NCBI GenBank assembly: GCA_019925105.1
Contig: JAHGAU010000010.1
Location: 868,001 to 932,000 of the forward strand
Reading direction: 5' to 3'
Length of the DNA stretch: 64,000 nucleotides
DNA from: Niebla homalea
Lineage: Eukaryota; Ascomycota; Lecanoromycetes; Lecanorales; Ramalinaceae
This document shows, piece after piece, positions 23,290 through 35,460 of this stretch (position 1 is the stretch's first letter; each line of letters begins with the position of its first letter). The position numbers were made by a program, and so were the translations under genes. The notes beneath the pieces are model-generated. The model was not told the DNA's origin. It worked only from the letters and a program-made list of their open reading frames with translations, and did not search any database.

Positions 23290-24230
23290 TTAAAATTTAC
23301 TTTGTAAGCTTTCGCTTTCGCGCTTTAATCTTTCGATTTATAATTTATTTAATTTTCTTATATTAATTATAAATAATATATCTCTTTATATGATAAATAA
23401 ATATAAATTATTATTAAATGCGTTAAAAGAGTTTATCTCGACGATTATAAAGCTTCTAAATTTCTTTTTTTTTTTAATAAATACTTATAACTTATATCTC
23501 GATTAACTCTTTAAATTATTAAAAATTAATTTATTAACTTATTTAATCAATCGTTTAAATTAATTTCGTTTAAGATATTATATCGAATTATATAAGATAA
23601 ATAATTTTATTAAAAAATAATTAAATTAATATAATTTATAGTTAGATTATAAATAATCTTATTAAAATTAAGATTATTTAATAAATAATTATATTAACTT
23701 AAACTTCTTAAAATTAAAAATCTTAAAGTTTATTATTAATAATATTTCTTATCGCTTATTAAAGATAATAAATTATAAAAATCTATATAAAGTTAATCTC
23801 TTTTTAATATTATTTAATTCATTCGTAATATTTATTATAAAAGAACGTTATATTAATCGAGATAATATAATCTTTCAAAATTTATATAGACGTATAAAAT
23901 AGCGATATATTTAATATATTCTCTTTTTATAAAATCGATTAATAATTTAATTTCTTTAAAACGTCTAATATTAAAATTATTTTAAAGTTTATATTTAAAA
24001 AACGATAGACGTCGTTATTATAGATAAGATCGATAATATAAGATATTATATAAAAGACGAGATTAATATCGATAAAACATATATAAATTTTTTTATATAT
24101 TTATCAGATTAATAAATACGATTTCTTAATAATTATTTACGATCTTTTATATTTCTTATAAGACTTAATTCAAATAAACTTTAATTGTAAAATAAATATT
24201 ACTTCTTTAATACTCTTATTATATTAAACG
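23290..24230 (-). pseudogene. unidentified RIP-degraded coding relic
   Basis: The - strand reads as a coherent, charged, helix-rich protein if TAA/TAG stops are taken as former Gln codons, with stretches such as RFKEIKLLIDFIKREYIKYI (about 23,880-23,960) and SRYKLxVFIKKKKKFRSF (about 23,450-23,510). No family recognised. The alternation of stops with Gln-like positions is the only evidence for coding. The flanking 22,969-23,290 is AT-rich with nothing recognised. Confidence 0.35.
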
Positions 24231-24499
24231 AACAAATTTAGTACCCTTGCAATAGAGCTTACCGCATTGAAAGAGTGGTGCCTTACTTAACTTAAAGAAA
24301 AACTTCGCTGCTATTAAGGTAAAAACTATTACGGTATGAAACCGCTCCAAGTACGAGCTTACGTAAATACAAGCCCGTAACTTTATTATTTAAAGTATAT
24401 TATTTATAATTATTATTAAACCGCTTAAATATATATTACTACGAAAATAATAATTTTTAAAAACCTTATCGAATTGGTTCTATAGATCCCGTTATATAA

Positions 24500-27400
24500 T
24501 TTATTTATCGAGGAATAATATAAAGGAATGCTATAAACGTAATATAAATCCATCTTATAAGACGTATCGGAAGTTTAAAAAAGAAAATATAGTCTTATTA
24601 AAATAAAAACCTATTTTTAAGGATAAGAATATATTAGGTTATATAAATACTGGCCAGATATATTAACTTTCTTAAAGTATTAAGTAAACGGGATTATTAT
24701 GCTTTAAGTTACCGTCCTAAAAAATTCTTAATATCGATAATTTGGTTGGCCGGAAGAGTCTTAAAAGTAAAGGTTAACTTAATTAAAAATAATAATAAAT
24801 AAAGACTTATCCGGGTATAGCAGATATTACCCTTACGCTAACTATAGTTAATGATCGTAAACTTCATTAAAATTATTAAGACTCACGCTTCCCATATGAA
24901 AGCTTTATCGTAACTATCAGCCGGGCGGAGGACCTTATAATTTATCGTTAGCCGTATTAAAGCGATAGTCTCCGGCTTAAGAATATAACTTACCATAATC
25001 CAGGCGCCTTTATATTTACCCATTATAATTTAATAGTATAATAAAGGAGGTATCGGATATTATTATTGCCGTAATAATGATTTTAATAGTACGGGACGAT
25101 CCTATATTAAATATCCGTTCCTTCGTACCGAGGTACTTCTGGAATATCAATTTTAAGGTAATAGAATTATATAGTCCGTTTAATAATTAATACCGGAATA
25201 ACCGCCGAGCTATATATTAAAAGCTTTACGCGTTTTAATTCTTATTATTAAATAATTTATAAGTAAATACGTTAAACGTATTTAAGTAATAAGTAATACT
25301 CCATTATCTAACGAATAAGCTTAATATAATAAGTCCTTTTAAAACGTATTAATATTATAACCGTTTTAAAGTATTAAAACTTTTACTTAAATTAGTATTA
25401 AAGGCAAGGTTAAAAAGGTCGTAAATTGGATAAGTCTTATTAAACGTGCCTTAAAGGATTAAAAGAAACTTTAATGGGATTACGCCACGTAAGCCTTTTC
25501 TATTAATACTTAATATTTTTACGCCAATAGTCGGAGGTTTAAGGGATCTCGTTAAACCCTCACTTAAATAAAGAAAGCAAATAAATAGCTTATATATATA
25601 CTCCGAATTAAAGGCGGCCTCACCGAAGATTTATAAATATATATCGTATAAATTATATCCGTAAAGGAATAAGGCCTTTAGCCTATAATATAAGTAATAT
25701 AAGTAAATATTATTATTAAAGATATTTAATTAAGGGATACGGTAATTTAATAAATTCTAATAATAAACTTCGGCCGATTTAAAATGAAAATTTTATAAAT
25801 TAATAAATTTATTAATTAATTACTCCTTAATTAATTAATATTAATAATAAATAAAAAACGGTTACTTAACGATACCTTTAAGTACTTTATAATATATTGG
25901 TATATATGAATACTTATATACGTCGATAAAGTTAAAGACTTCGTTTTATTAATAAGAGAAAGGTTCTATAGAAATTAATAATTTACCATATATACCGGGC
26001 GGGTAAGTATTTAATAAAATAATAGAAACTATATAGATTATCTTTTCGCGGAGCGAGATAAATATAAATATACGTAGAAAACGGTTTATATACTCCGTAA
26101 AGTCAATATTTAACGGATTATAAAAGCGATTTACTTTAATAAAATTAAAAGGCTTAATAATACTCCGTATAATATACTTAATATTAAGCCTGAAAAAGCA
26201 ATTTAAATACGATACCATAAATAAATAATTATAGCTTTATTTAGCATATCTTAACTTATCGGTACGTCTCTGGATAAGTTTCTTTAATCGTTTATATTAA
26301 AAAGCCAGGGATATTTATTAATTTATTAATTAAAGGAAAGTAATAAATATAAAAGACTCTTTAAATCGATCGTAAAAGTAATTAATAATAAGTAAGTTAA
26401 ATAATAAGCTTGGGCCTAATTTAACTCTATTTTTAATTAGGATTACGTTAAGCCGTACTTTTGGAAACTATATTATTATACGGTTAAGTGAAGATTATAA
26501 GCGTAACCGTAAAATTACGTCTTTAATATCCTTAAAATTATCTATAAAAAGATATAATATATTAATAAATAAGTATAGGATCCGGGTATAAACGATATTA
26601 TAAAGGCTATAATTATTAAGCAGCTATTATTAAATTAAAAAGATTATAATTTTATGGTAATTTATTATTTTATTATTAATAACTTTAATTCAGAGAGGGT
26701 CACTTTCGGTAAAGAAAGTTAAAAATTTATTTATAAAGTTATAATATTTAATCTTAATATAACGAGATTATCTTGTTATAAATATTTAAAATTATTTTAT
26801 AAAAAGAGCTTATAAAGGGTAAGATCTTTTATCCGTCGGTCAATAAAAAGGAAAGTGGAAAACCATTAAAGGGAGGGATTAATTAGCTCCCTTAAAACCC
26901 GGGAGACTTTACCGTAATCCTAAAGTACGATATCGTTATTCCTGGAAGCGGTAAGTTATATTAAATAACGGTAAAATATCGATATTTAAATCTTTTATTA
27001 AATATAAAAAAGGGTTAAGTAAAGTAACAATTATATAAAGCCTTTAAAACCTTTATATAAAGCTTATACGTTAACTTTAAAAGTGGCAATTTTAAAAATC
27101 CGGGTAATAAGTTATTAACGTAATCTATTTTAAGATAATATACTTAATAATTAACGTAATAATTATTAGGCTTTAATATTAATTTAAATTGCTAATAACT
27201 ATAAAATATTCTTTAAGTTATTTATAACCTTAATTAATTAAGTAATATCCCCGATAACTAAATCTTAAAAACGTTATTAAATTTATAAAGATATATAAGT
27301 TAAAGGGATATTAAAGACTTAATTGGTAGAATTATATATTAATAATTATAATATTTAATACGTAAAACGTTATATTAAGAAGCGGTAATATAGATAACAT

Positions 27401-29247
27401 TTTCTAATGGCTAAAACCCGATAAGTAGTTAATATATTTATACGGCCGTTACCGGATTGAAATAGCGTAAAAATTTCTTTATCCCGACGATCGGTAATAG
27501 GTTATCAAGGTATATATAGGTAAATATACCGGTTTTAAATAACGTGGTTACTTTAAAGAATAATAATATAATAACGGATAACGCCCTTAAGCGTTAATTA
27601 ATAAAGAGTTATTTAAATATCAAAAACTTTTATAATAAAAATATTTATAAATATTAACGGGAATATTAAAGAATAAAAATAAAAAGTAAAAATAAAAGTA
27701 ATTAATAATATTTTTAACGATTAAAAAAAGAGACTTATTATAAATAAAAAAGCGGACTTATAAGGATATTTAAATATATTATTTATAGGAAAACTTTAAC
27801 GTTTTTCTCCCTTTTATCGGGTTATAATTAGCCTTATAAATTAAGACCTTTTATAGGATCCTTTCCTTACGGTGCCCGGAGGTATAATTTATAACTATTA
27901 ACGGTTAAAATATTAACGGATATTATTTAAGAAATATACCGGTATTTTAAATAAATACGTATTATATAAGATAATATTCTTAATAACCGTAAAGATTATT
28001 AATAGAAATTAAACGTTAAAACTATATTTATTATTTAAAGTCTTTTCTTTAAATATTATATTAATAATAAGTTCGTAATTAAATAAAAATTAAAAATAAT
28101 TATACCGCTTTTATCTGAATATAAGCGGGTTAAGGTACTTAATTAGATTTATAGAATTAATAACCTTATCTTATTTATTTATACTTTTTTAAAAGATATA
28201 AAACTTCTTAAGCCGTATATTAAGATTATAAAGAATTTACTTTTAAGTATATATAGAATATCCGTTTATTAAGAATATATATAATCTTATAACTCGTAAT
28301 ATATATAAGCGTTATTTATAAAGGAAGCTATATAATATAAGCAATAAAAGGCGTCCGTTAAGGCCGTAAGGACCAAGGTATACCAGCAGTTATAACTCTT
28401 TATATTACGATATTTTCCTAAAATATTAAGTTAAAAATTACGGAAAAATAAAAATAAGCTTATTCCTTTTACGTTATCCATCGAACTTATTTAAAGATAG
28501 GCAATATCGCAAAGTATATAAAGCTATGGGTTTACGTATCTTTTATACGGGGATACCGAGATTATTAAACCCGCGAAAACTATAATAATAGCGTTTATTC
28601 CTTGTATTCGCCCGTTATTATTCTATAAATATATAAGTAAAATTACGTTAAATAGCTCCGAAATAATATATATATCGGTTCAGGATTACCCCCGGGTCCG
28701 TTTACGCGAAGGATCTTAGCCTCCGTTGACTAATTACGGTTAAGATATCGAGTATCGCTATGGTATACCCCATAACAGCTTCTTCCGGCTGGATTAAGAG
28801 TTTTTATTCTTATTATACGTCGATAATTTTGAAGTATTATAGTAGAAGCGTTCCTTAATGACTTCGTTTACCGTCAAATAATTTTATTTTTGGGCTTTTC
28901 TTGGTCGGCCGGACACAAATATACTACGTCCGCAGCCAGAATTACTGCCTACGTCACCGGCCTCTGAGACGAATATGCTGGATCCGCGGCCAGAGTTACC
29001 GAGTATGGCGCCGGCCCCCAAAGACCACTCTATGGAGTCTGTTGAGTCTCCGGAAGAGCCACAAGCGCCACCTAGAGGATTGGCACCGGACAATGAACCC
29101 ATAGATCCTACAGGTACTAATGAGCTTCCCGAAGCATCCCAGGGTACTACTTTGGCTACTACCGTTAATGTTGCCACGTATTCCAGGAAGCCAGGGGAAT
29201 CAAACAGCCGGCTTAGAATGACGTATAAAATAGCAGTAAAACAATAA
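24500..29247 (+). pseudogene. large unidentified coding relic, RIP-degraded, spared C terminus
   Basis: On the + strand several long pieces read well with stops as former Gln, for example near 25,430-25,620 (LIKRALKD, WDYAT, YFYANSRRFKGSR) and 28,340-28,880 (KAVRTKVYQQL, YGDTEIIKPAKTII, YRYGIPHNSFFRLD, LYVDNFEVL). The last about 365 bp (28,882-29,247) are not RIP-mutated. They give an open, Pro/Glu/Ser-rich tail with two imperfect copies of a TN(I/M)L-P-PEL motif and a TAA end at 29,245. I have not verified one frame across the whole span, so this could be more than one gene. Family unknown; it could be a transposon protein. The - strand frame at 25,949-26,218 is probably a shadow. Confidence 0.4.
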
Positions 29248-29394
29248 CTTAAGAAACGTTATTTAATGCTGGTTTCCGTTAAAGGGGGTAGAATAACCTA
29301 TAAAATATCCAACCTTAAAAAAAGCGCCGATAATAGTCTTCATTCCATAAACGGGAAAGCCATTTTTTACTTTGGTTACGACCGATTGCGTTAT

Positions 29395-30230
29395 TAGATC
29401 AGGATAAAGCCACCGATGAACCTCAATAACTTTAATATGGAGGTATATGGACCTGTGGTGCTATGTCCAGAGACACGATCTAAGGAAGCCATGCGGACCA
29501 TTAAAGAACTGGAGCGTATATATGAAAGGAGAGGTCGGCTAGTGCACGAGGAAAAGCAGCCGCCGCCGCAGCAACGGTACGAGGAAGAGCAGGAGGATAA
29601 GATTTTTTGAATCGCAATGTGATCTACTCCTTTCCGCATTCTTCGTCGCTGTAATAAGACGTTAACTCTTCTTTCAAAGCCTCTAGTTCGCGCTCCTTTT
29701 ATTCTAAAAGCTATTGTTTCTCGTTTAACATATCCCTTATATATTATAGCTTAAGATTCGTCGTTTTAAATCCTTTTATTAAGGCATAATTCTCTATTAA
29801 AACGGACTTAAATCCAATATCTTTTAATTATTTATTACTTTAAGTACGTATATAATTATTAAGGAAGGTAATAATTCTATAATTAAGCTCGTATTCTTAT
29901 TAAAAATAAGCCTTTATTTTTCCGTATATTATAAATTTAAATTTAAGCGACTTCTTAATAATATAATATTATTCCTTTTTATTAATTAACTTTAAACTTA
30001 ATTATTATAATTTATCCTTAATTTACCGTAACGTTTTTAAAATCTAGGAATAGATTTATTCCGTTTACCCGAGGCGAGTTATTATTTACTGCTTTTCTTA
30101 TTATACGTTCTATAATTTACCGTTAAGTACCTAAATCTCGTTCTGAAGATTTATAACGTCAGAAATCAGCGCTTAGACTAAGGGTAGTACTCCGTACTAT
30201 ATTTCTATATTCTATAAAGGGTTAGATTAA
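29395..30230 (-). pseudogene. coiled-coil protein relic, RIP-degraded, spared C terminus
   Basis: From about 30,165 leftward the - strand reads as a long coiled coil once stops are taken as Gln (LQNEI, LKTLR, IKDKL, MLNEKQ, ERELEALKEELTSYYS). It then becomes a Pro/Ala-rich tail in unmutated DNA (29,395-29,640) that may be frameshifted. The coiled coil is in the mutated part and the tail in the spared part. It is convergent with the + strand relic ending at 29,247. No family assigned. The + strand frame at 29,416-29,610 overlaps the tail and is judged a shadow. Confidence 0.45.
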
Positions 30231-30405
30231 GGCGGTTAGAACGGCGCAGGACTCACCGTGGATATTGCTGAAGGTAAAAGCAGTATATTTTTATAGGATG
30301 GTCGGTTGAAATCCTCTGGGCTTCTTTAATGCGGTTTCTTAAAAACGGCTCTCTTAAACGTGGGACACGGGTATTTAAGCCCAAATATTACGTTTCAGGT
30401 CGTTG

Positions 30406-30432
30406 TCCTGCCAGGATCATTATCCTAGCAGG
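30406..30432. repeat. short imperfect palindrome
   Basis: CCTGCCAGGAT and ATCCTAGCAGG are inverted with one mismatch around CATT. It lies in a less mutated island (30,240-30,470) whose right end carries TGTCCGACA, a possible solo LTR edge on the - strand. No partner found. Confidence 0.4.
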
Positions 30433-30469
30433 GTTTCGCCCATTAAAATGACTGTCCGACATAAGTTAT

Positions 30470-31360
30470 ACCTTAAGTGGATAATCCAATATTATATAAA
30501 TTATAATTATATAAATACCTTTCTAAAATTTATCTTTTTAAATTATATTTTAAGATTACGCCGGTTATTAATAGCCTTACGTCTCTTAACCGTTTATAGT
30601 AAAAAGGAAGTAATACCTAAGATCGGTCTTTAACTTAGGTAAAGATATATAAGATAATATTTAAGTTATACCTATAAAGTTATTATCGGTATTTATCCAT
30701 TTAAATTAATCTTAATTAACGTTTAAAACGTGGTTAATATTTATCGGCGTAGTTATTTACGCGATAAACGCGGATAAAAAATAATATATAAGACTGTTTT
30801 TGGTTAATTATATTATAATAAAGAACTTTATAAAATATACCCGCTTGTATCTGGCGTATTACTTTAAGTAAGATATATATGATTAAGGAAACTAGCCTCG
30901 TTTTATAGCTTAGATTCAGTCTTTAATAAGGGTTAATAGCTCGATTAAAGGAATAAATAATCAGGTTCTATTATATTGGTAATCTAATTAAAGATTAATA
31001 TTACGTTTGGTATTTTAATGATATTATTTAATACCTTTAATATCGAAATATCCTCGCTATCTTCGTTAAATATATTTAAATTAAAGGCTATTAATTACTC
31101 CTTAACACGCTAATTATACTTTATAAAAGCATTTTTAATACGGGAAATATCCCCGTATTACGTAGAATTAAACTTATATAGCTTTTATTTTTATGTGATA
31201 TTCGCCCGTAAAAATAATTAATAAATTATAAGGATCCTTATTTAATCTCGTAAAATCCAGCCTTAATCTTTTAATATTTTAAGCCGATAATTATAAAGGA
31301 ATACTGTAAAAAAGAGTATTATTTGCCGGATTATAATTATAAAAGATTAACGCCTAATAA
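30470..31360. other. AT-rich RIP-type sequence, nothing recognised
   Basis: No open frame and no motif that I recognise on either strand. The frame beginning at 30,403 runs into RIP sequence and has no support. Confidence 0.5.
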
Positions 31361-31377
31361 GCCTTCCCCCCTTCAAT

Positions 31378-32135
31378 ATGTTTCAAAATTATTTAGCATC
31401 CATTAATGGAGCCTCTTTTAGGGATTACGTAGGATCCGTTTCAATAGAGGACAATAGATTCCTCTGCTATGTTTTAAGAGAGGACAATGGACTTCTCGTA
31501 AACGCTTTAATACAGAAAGTTAGATCTGATCCCCTTTCCTTTCCTCTTTTTTCCTTTATATTTGACCGCAAAATTGACCGAATCTCTTATACTGACCCTG
31601 CTTACTACTTAACAATGCTCGATTTTATACGGATCAATGATCGTAAATAGAATATAATATTAAATAAGATAAACGATCCGCTAAACGTCTTTAAAGGCAT
31701 TTATAATAACGGATCTAACTTTATTAATTTAAGGAATATTAATTACGTAAATAATATTTTTTATTAATTAATAACCTTTATTATAAATAACTTTACCGCC
31801 GAATTAAAGACGACGGTTCCTATTTTCCTATAGAGTTATAGATTTAATAATAGATATATTGCGTTATCCTTAATAGAGATCGATTAAGTAAAAAAGGAGG
31901 TAAAAAGCCAGAAAAAACGGTACGTTATAAATAAATCGCCATATAAATATTTAATTAATTTAAGCAGTCTAAACGTTAAGTACTTATAGCTTAACGCTTT
32001 ATAAAAGGATTTAAGAAACCTTTACGACTATATATAGCGGCTATAGCTTATTCTGGAGGAGATTAAGTAGATAACAGAAGGTGGGACAGATCGCGGAGAT
32101 AAAGTAAGTGGTAAAACGGACCAAAAGTAATAGAA
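31378..32135 (+). pseudogene. unidentified gene, 5' end intact, rest RIP-mutated
   Basis: From ATG 31,378 a 90-codon frame (MFQNYLASINGASF...) is unmutated and stops at a TAG (31,648). The same frame continues for about 160 codons, interrupted by roughly eight more TAA/TAG codons, each explained by CAA/CAG with one C-to-T, and ends in a natural-looking hydrophilic C terminus (GGTDRGDKVSGKTDQ). The 90-residue open part is therefore the N terminus of a protein of about 250 residues, not a small gene. No family recognised. Confidence 0.55.
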
Positions 32136-32139
32136 TAAG

Positions 32140-32640
32140 ATAGTAACGTAGATAAATGCGGTTAAAATCGATAACCCGCGCCGGACATATGCTTACCATC
32201 CTGTCTTACGTTTTACCTTATATGCTGGCTACCTTATATTACGTTGCCGAGCAGCCTAATTATACTCTATTTTCAGATTTCTCCGTTCCTGAGCAGCGAC
32301 CGTTACTCGCCCTCGACACTCATTCAATGGCTTACGACCGCGCGCTTTGATGGATTCTCGGAGTCAGTATACTATGATTGGGCAACGCTTTGCTCCACGA
32401 AGGAAAGAGCTATTACGTCCGTATATTCACCCATCGTTCGAATCATCCATCACAGTGCATACGTAGCGCGAACTACTGTCTTGGCGGAGCCTTCGGAACA
32501 TGGCGGTAACGCTAATTAGCAGCCTTGTACCAAAAGAGTTAATTGGATATGTATCCGTGCGCCGTTGCTTGCTGAGCATCGACGGCCCTCCCTATGGCTT
32601 TGATCGCACGGAATGAGGACGAGCGCATTCAGCTAAAGTA
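32140..32640. other. unmutated unique sequence, no supported gene
   Basis: Base composition is normal again here. Frames of 64-91 codons exist (32,156-32,519), but they overlap one another, lack family resemblance and show no intron logic, so I call none. Confidence 0.4.
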
Positions 32641-32728
32641 TTGTTAGATAACAAAGCTTCTTCTCTCAAGTAAGAATGATTGGAAGTCTTTTATATCGCA
32701 GAGAAACCCTACTGGGTGCCTTATTATC

Positions 32729-33822
32729 TTATCCTTTCGACACTCGCCGCCTCTTCCTCCAGCCCTCCAGTAGTAAGGGTGTTATGAAAGGAGCCTCCCT
32801 CCAAGCCTGGACCAGGTATTGCGTACGTGGTCTCCCCTGGCGAGAACCTAGACATGGTGTTACCTTCCGTTCACCAATGATTTTCCCGTCCTTGACATAT
32901 CCTCCTTCGGAATCCCCTTCATCCTCGGACAGGCAAGCAGTAAACCTGCGACGTTTCAAGCGACCGTCGGCCATAGATTTCCAACCACCTGTAGCGCGCA
33001 CACGTTTTTTGGTTGTGCTGCTATTCGAAGGTCGCTTACCGTCATTATTAGCTTCTGGAATATGCTCCGACGCAGACTCGGAAGCAGAAACCGGTCGTGG
33101 CCTCTTACGTGTAGATAGTAATACAGGCTCTGTGTCGTCGCTTGATGACATTTCCACTGCCTGCTTTGTTGGTGTACATTGCCTTGTGGATTGTACTTCG
33201 TTTGCTCGAGATAGCTCGTACTCCCCCTTGCCATCGAATACCAATGCATGGAGGCTTGGGAAGTCCTGGCTCTCCTCTCTGCTAGCAGAAGTATGCCTGA
33301 AGTCAATTGGACGTTTATCCCCCATATCCCCTGCATCCGCTACGTCCGCTTGGTCTGCGAAGTTTTAATCATTGCCCTTATTCAAGAATGCGGTGAGTTA
33401 CCTTCAGTGTCAACTGTAGTACTTTCGGTCGCTCGAATCAGCTCTTGCGTTTCTTTGGGGCCGGACACCAATTCATCGACGTCTGGAAGGTCTGGGTTTG
33501 CTTCACTACTAGTACCACTATGCCCACAATCAAGTCGGTCTTCCAATATAGGATTAGGATAACTTTCAGTATCGGTATTTGGGTCGCTATCTTCGAACGG
33601 TTCGTTCAGTAGTAAGGAGCTCGGTTCCGATATTTGCGTTAGGCTATGATCTTTGAGTGTCCCGTGCTGCTCAGCGGCAAACGAGTTATTTGATACTGGA
33701 AACAGCTCCTCACCCCGTGAATCTGCCTTAGATAAGGGAGGTTCGTAAAAATTGATGTTATCCATATTAACAAAGGCCATTCTGTGACACAATGGACGAG
33801 CGAAGCAAGGCGACATAGCCAA
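32729..33822 (-). CDS. orphan two-exon nuclear-type protein, possible chromodomain remnant
   Basis: Exon 1 is 33,822-33,402. A 47-nt intron (33,401-33,355) begins GTAACT and ends GCAG; exon 2 is 33,354-32,729. The split codon joins two long frames in phase, which supports the model. The likely translation start is the first or a nearby downstream Met. The product is about 350 residues, acidic and Ser-rich in the first half, with several basic NLS-like clusters later (RKRPRP, LKRRRF, WRKRRR). Near the end, YVKDGKIIGERK...TQYLVQAW resembles the strands of a chromodomain, but the hydrophobic cage and the rest of the fold are not clear. No RIP. Function unknown; a role in chromatin is only a guess. 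Confidence 0.55.
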
Positions 33823-34076
33823 ACTATCCAGTTGCTAAAACCGAGGAGGTTGGAGAGGATAATTCAGGATGGAGAGCGAGGCAGAGGGCGTAGCCTCGCT
33901 ATTTATGCTGAGAGCTCGGACTATCGAATCCTCGTATTCCCACAACCTTCGCCGCCGCATTGTTACGGCCAGCTGAGCGATAGACGCAGGACTTGTCAAT
34001 CAGCAAGAGTCTACACAGCCCTCAATAGTGATAGCCTATCAATAAAATGCCTCACTCTTTTAAGCAGGGTTCTTTC

Positions 34077-34317
34077 ACGCCGTTGATTCCAAACTTGGAG
34101 CTGACTAGCTAAGCAGTCTGCTGATCTTGGGTTTTTTATTACGCCGTCGGTTCCAGACGTAGAGCTGAGCAGCTAAGTCTGCTGATCTTGGGGTTTTTGT
34201 CACGCCGTCGGTTCCAGACGTAGAGCTGAGCAGCTAAGTCTGCTGATCTTGGGGTTTTTGTTACGCCGTCGGTTCCAGACGTAGAGCTGAGCAGCTAAGC
34301 AGTCTGCTGATCTTCTT
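34077..34317. repeat. 61-bp minisatellite, four units
   Basis: Units start at 34,077 (64 bp, diverged), 34,141, 34,202 and 34,263 (last partial). The core is 'acgccgtcggttccagac' followed by an inner short palindrome (agctgagcagct) and 'ctgctgatcttgggg'. The middle units are almost identical, so the array is recent. Confidence 0.9.
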
Positions 34318-34516
34318 TATTGGTTGCTTCGACCTGACTTGATGGCGTGGCGGTGGCAGTATATTGCATTGCCTGAATCGAGAAATGAAGCCGCAGAAAC
34401 GTATAGGATCCTGGTCCAATTTGCTTTCCTATACCGTTTAGGCAGCAGTTCCTTTGGTATTCTGCCTGGAGTTCGTCTGAGATAGCACTCCTGGTGGCGT
34501 ATTGGCCATCGTCCAA
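34295..34516 (-). CDS. small unidentified frame, possible 3' exon fragment
   Basis: A 73-codon - strand frame reads LDDGQYATRSAISDELQAEY near its start and GPGSYTFLRLHFSI later. The composition looks protein-like and the frame opens before the first Met, so it may be the last exon of a lost gene. Its 3' end runs into the minisatellite. An overlapping second - strand frame (34,317-34,544) is the less plausible alternative. No family recognised. Confidence 0.25.
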   Translation of the reverse strand: MDDGQYATRSAISDELQAEYQRNCCLNGIGKQIGPGSYTFLRLHFSIQAMQYTATATPSSQVEATNKEDQQTA

Positions 34517-34945
34517 CTGGATCCAGTCTATTCCCTTTCATCAACCACCCACATCCATCCCCACAGCCCCGATGATAAGTCGTCTTTGACCCCGAGCTCT
34601 TGTTTCCTGCTTTGGTTCGGCGTTATAGTTCGAAAGAGGGTAGAGGGAGTAATTGACAAGGTAGTCGGTTATACGGTAGCCGTCCGTACGCGGAGATCGG
34701 GAATTTTGTACGAGAGAAAGCAAAGGAGGAAAGGCGAATTTTGTACGAAAAAAAGCAGCGAGAGGCGAAAGCTTGCACTAGCCTTAGTTAGGGGGATGCT
34801 AGGCTGGAAGCCGGAAAGCGCTATGCTTGCACCGTCCCCGATATTATTTAACGGGGGGACGGCCTGAAGGATGCCACTTTCGGCTGGGGCGGGCGCCGCT
34901 TTTGACAGCCTTTTGGTCGGGTCGTTCCTCGCTCGTTCCTCGCTA

Positions 34946-35031
34946 GTCGGCGCACTACTCCCCCGGGCCCCCGCCAAAAACGCGATTTTATGAGTGTGGT
35001 TTTTTTGGGCCCGGGGGGGTAGTGCGCCGAC
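34946..35031. mobile_element. 86-bp palindromic MITE-like element
   Basis: Arms of about 26-28 bp (34,943-34,970 and 35,007-35,034) are inverted copies with one mismatch: GTCGGCGCACTACTCCCCCG on the left. The loop is 36 bp. Each end is flanked by TA (34,944-34,945; 35,032-35,033), as for Tc1/mariner/pogo-type insertions. It could be a tiny non-autonomous element or a strong foldback/terminator-like structure. No coding capacity. Confidence 0.65.
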
Positions 35032-35039
35032 TAGTCCTT

Positions 35040-35460
35040 CCTTCCACCCTGGTCCCCAGTTCTCGACCCCAACCTTACTAGCTGATCCCCACTATGCATA
35101 GCCCTACATGCAGCTCTCGTCCTTTTCATTCCAGCATCAAGATGACTATCGAAAACTGTATTGTTGCGGCCGGCGTTATGCCTCGCTCATAGTACTCCCT
35201 TTTTCTATGTAAGGTTACTTTATTTATACCATAGACTACCTCTTTCCCTTCGATTAATTAAGCGTAGATCTGGGCTCTTTACGGCCCTCTTAGAACCGGC
35301 TCCCCCCCTTTTCTTCCTCCTCTTTCATTTTACAACTTATTATTACCCTCCCTATAGTTTTTATCGCTAATTTCCCTCCGCTCTTTTTGATTATTTACCC
35401 TTATTAACCTCGCTTTCCCAGCCTCCTCTCTACTATTTATTATTTAAGGTACTCGATATT
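35040..35460. other. upstream region of the DUF3435 relic
   Basis: Mixed composition, becoming AT-rich near 35,400. A 69-codon frame at 35,161-35,370 has no support. It may hold the promoter of the recombinase gene that follows. Confidence 0.3.

Noticed and set aside
25949..26218. 89-codon - strand frame in AT-rich DNA
   Set aside because: Surrounding sequence reads better as a + strand relic, and no family resemblance was found.
32729..33368. Long + strand frame (230 codons) overlapping the orphan gene
   Set aside because: The - strand frames join across a good intron and have NLS-type composition; the + strand frame is the shadow.
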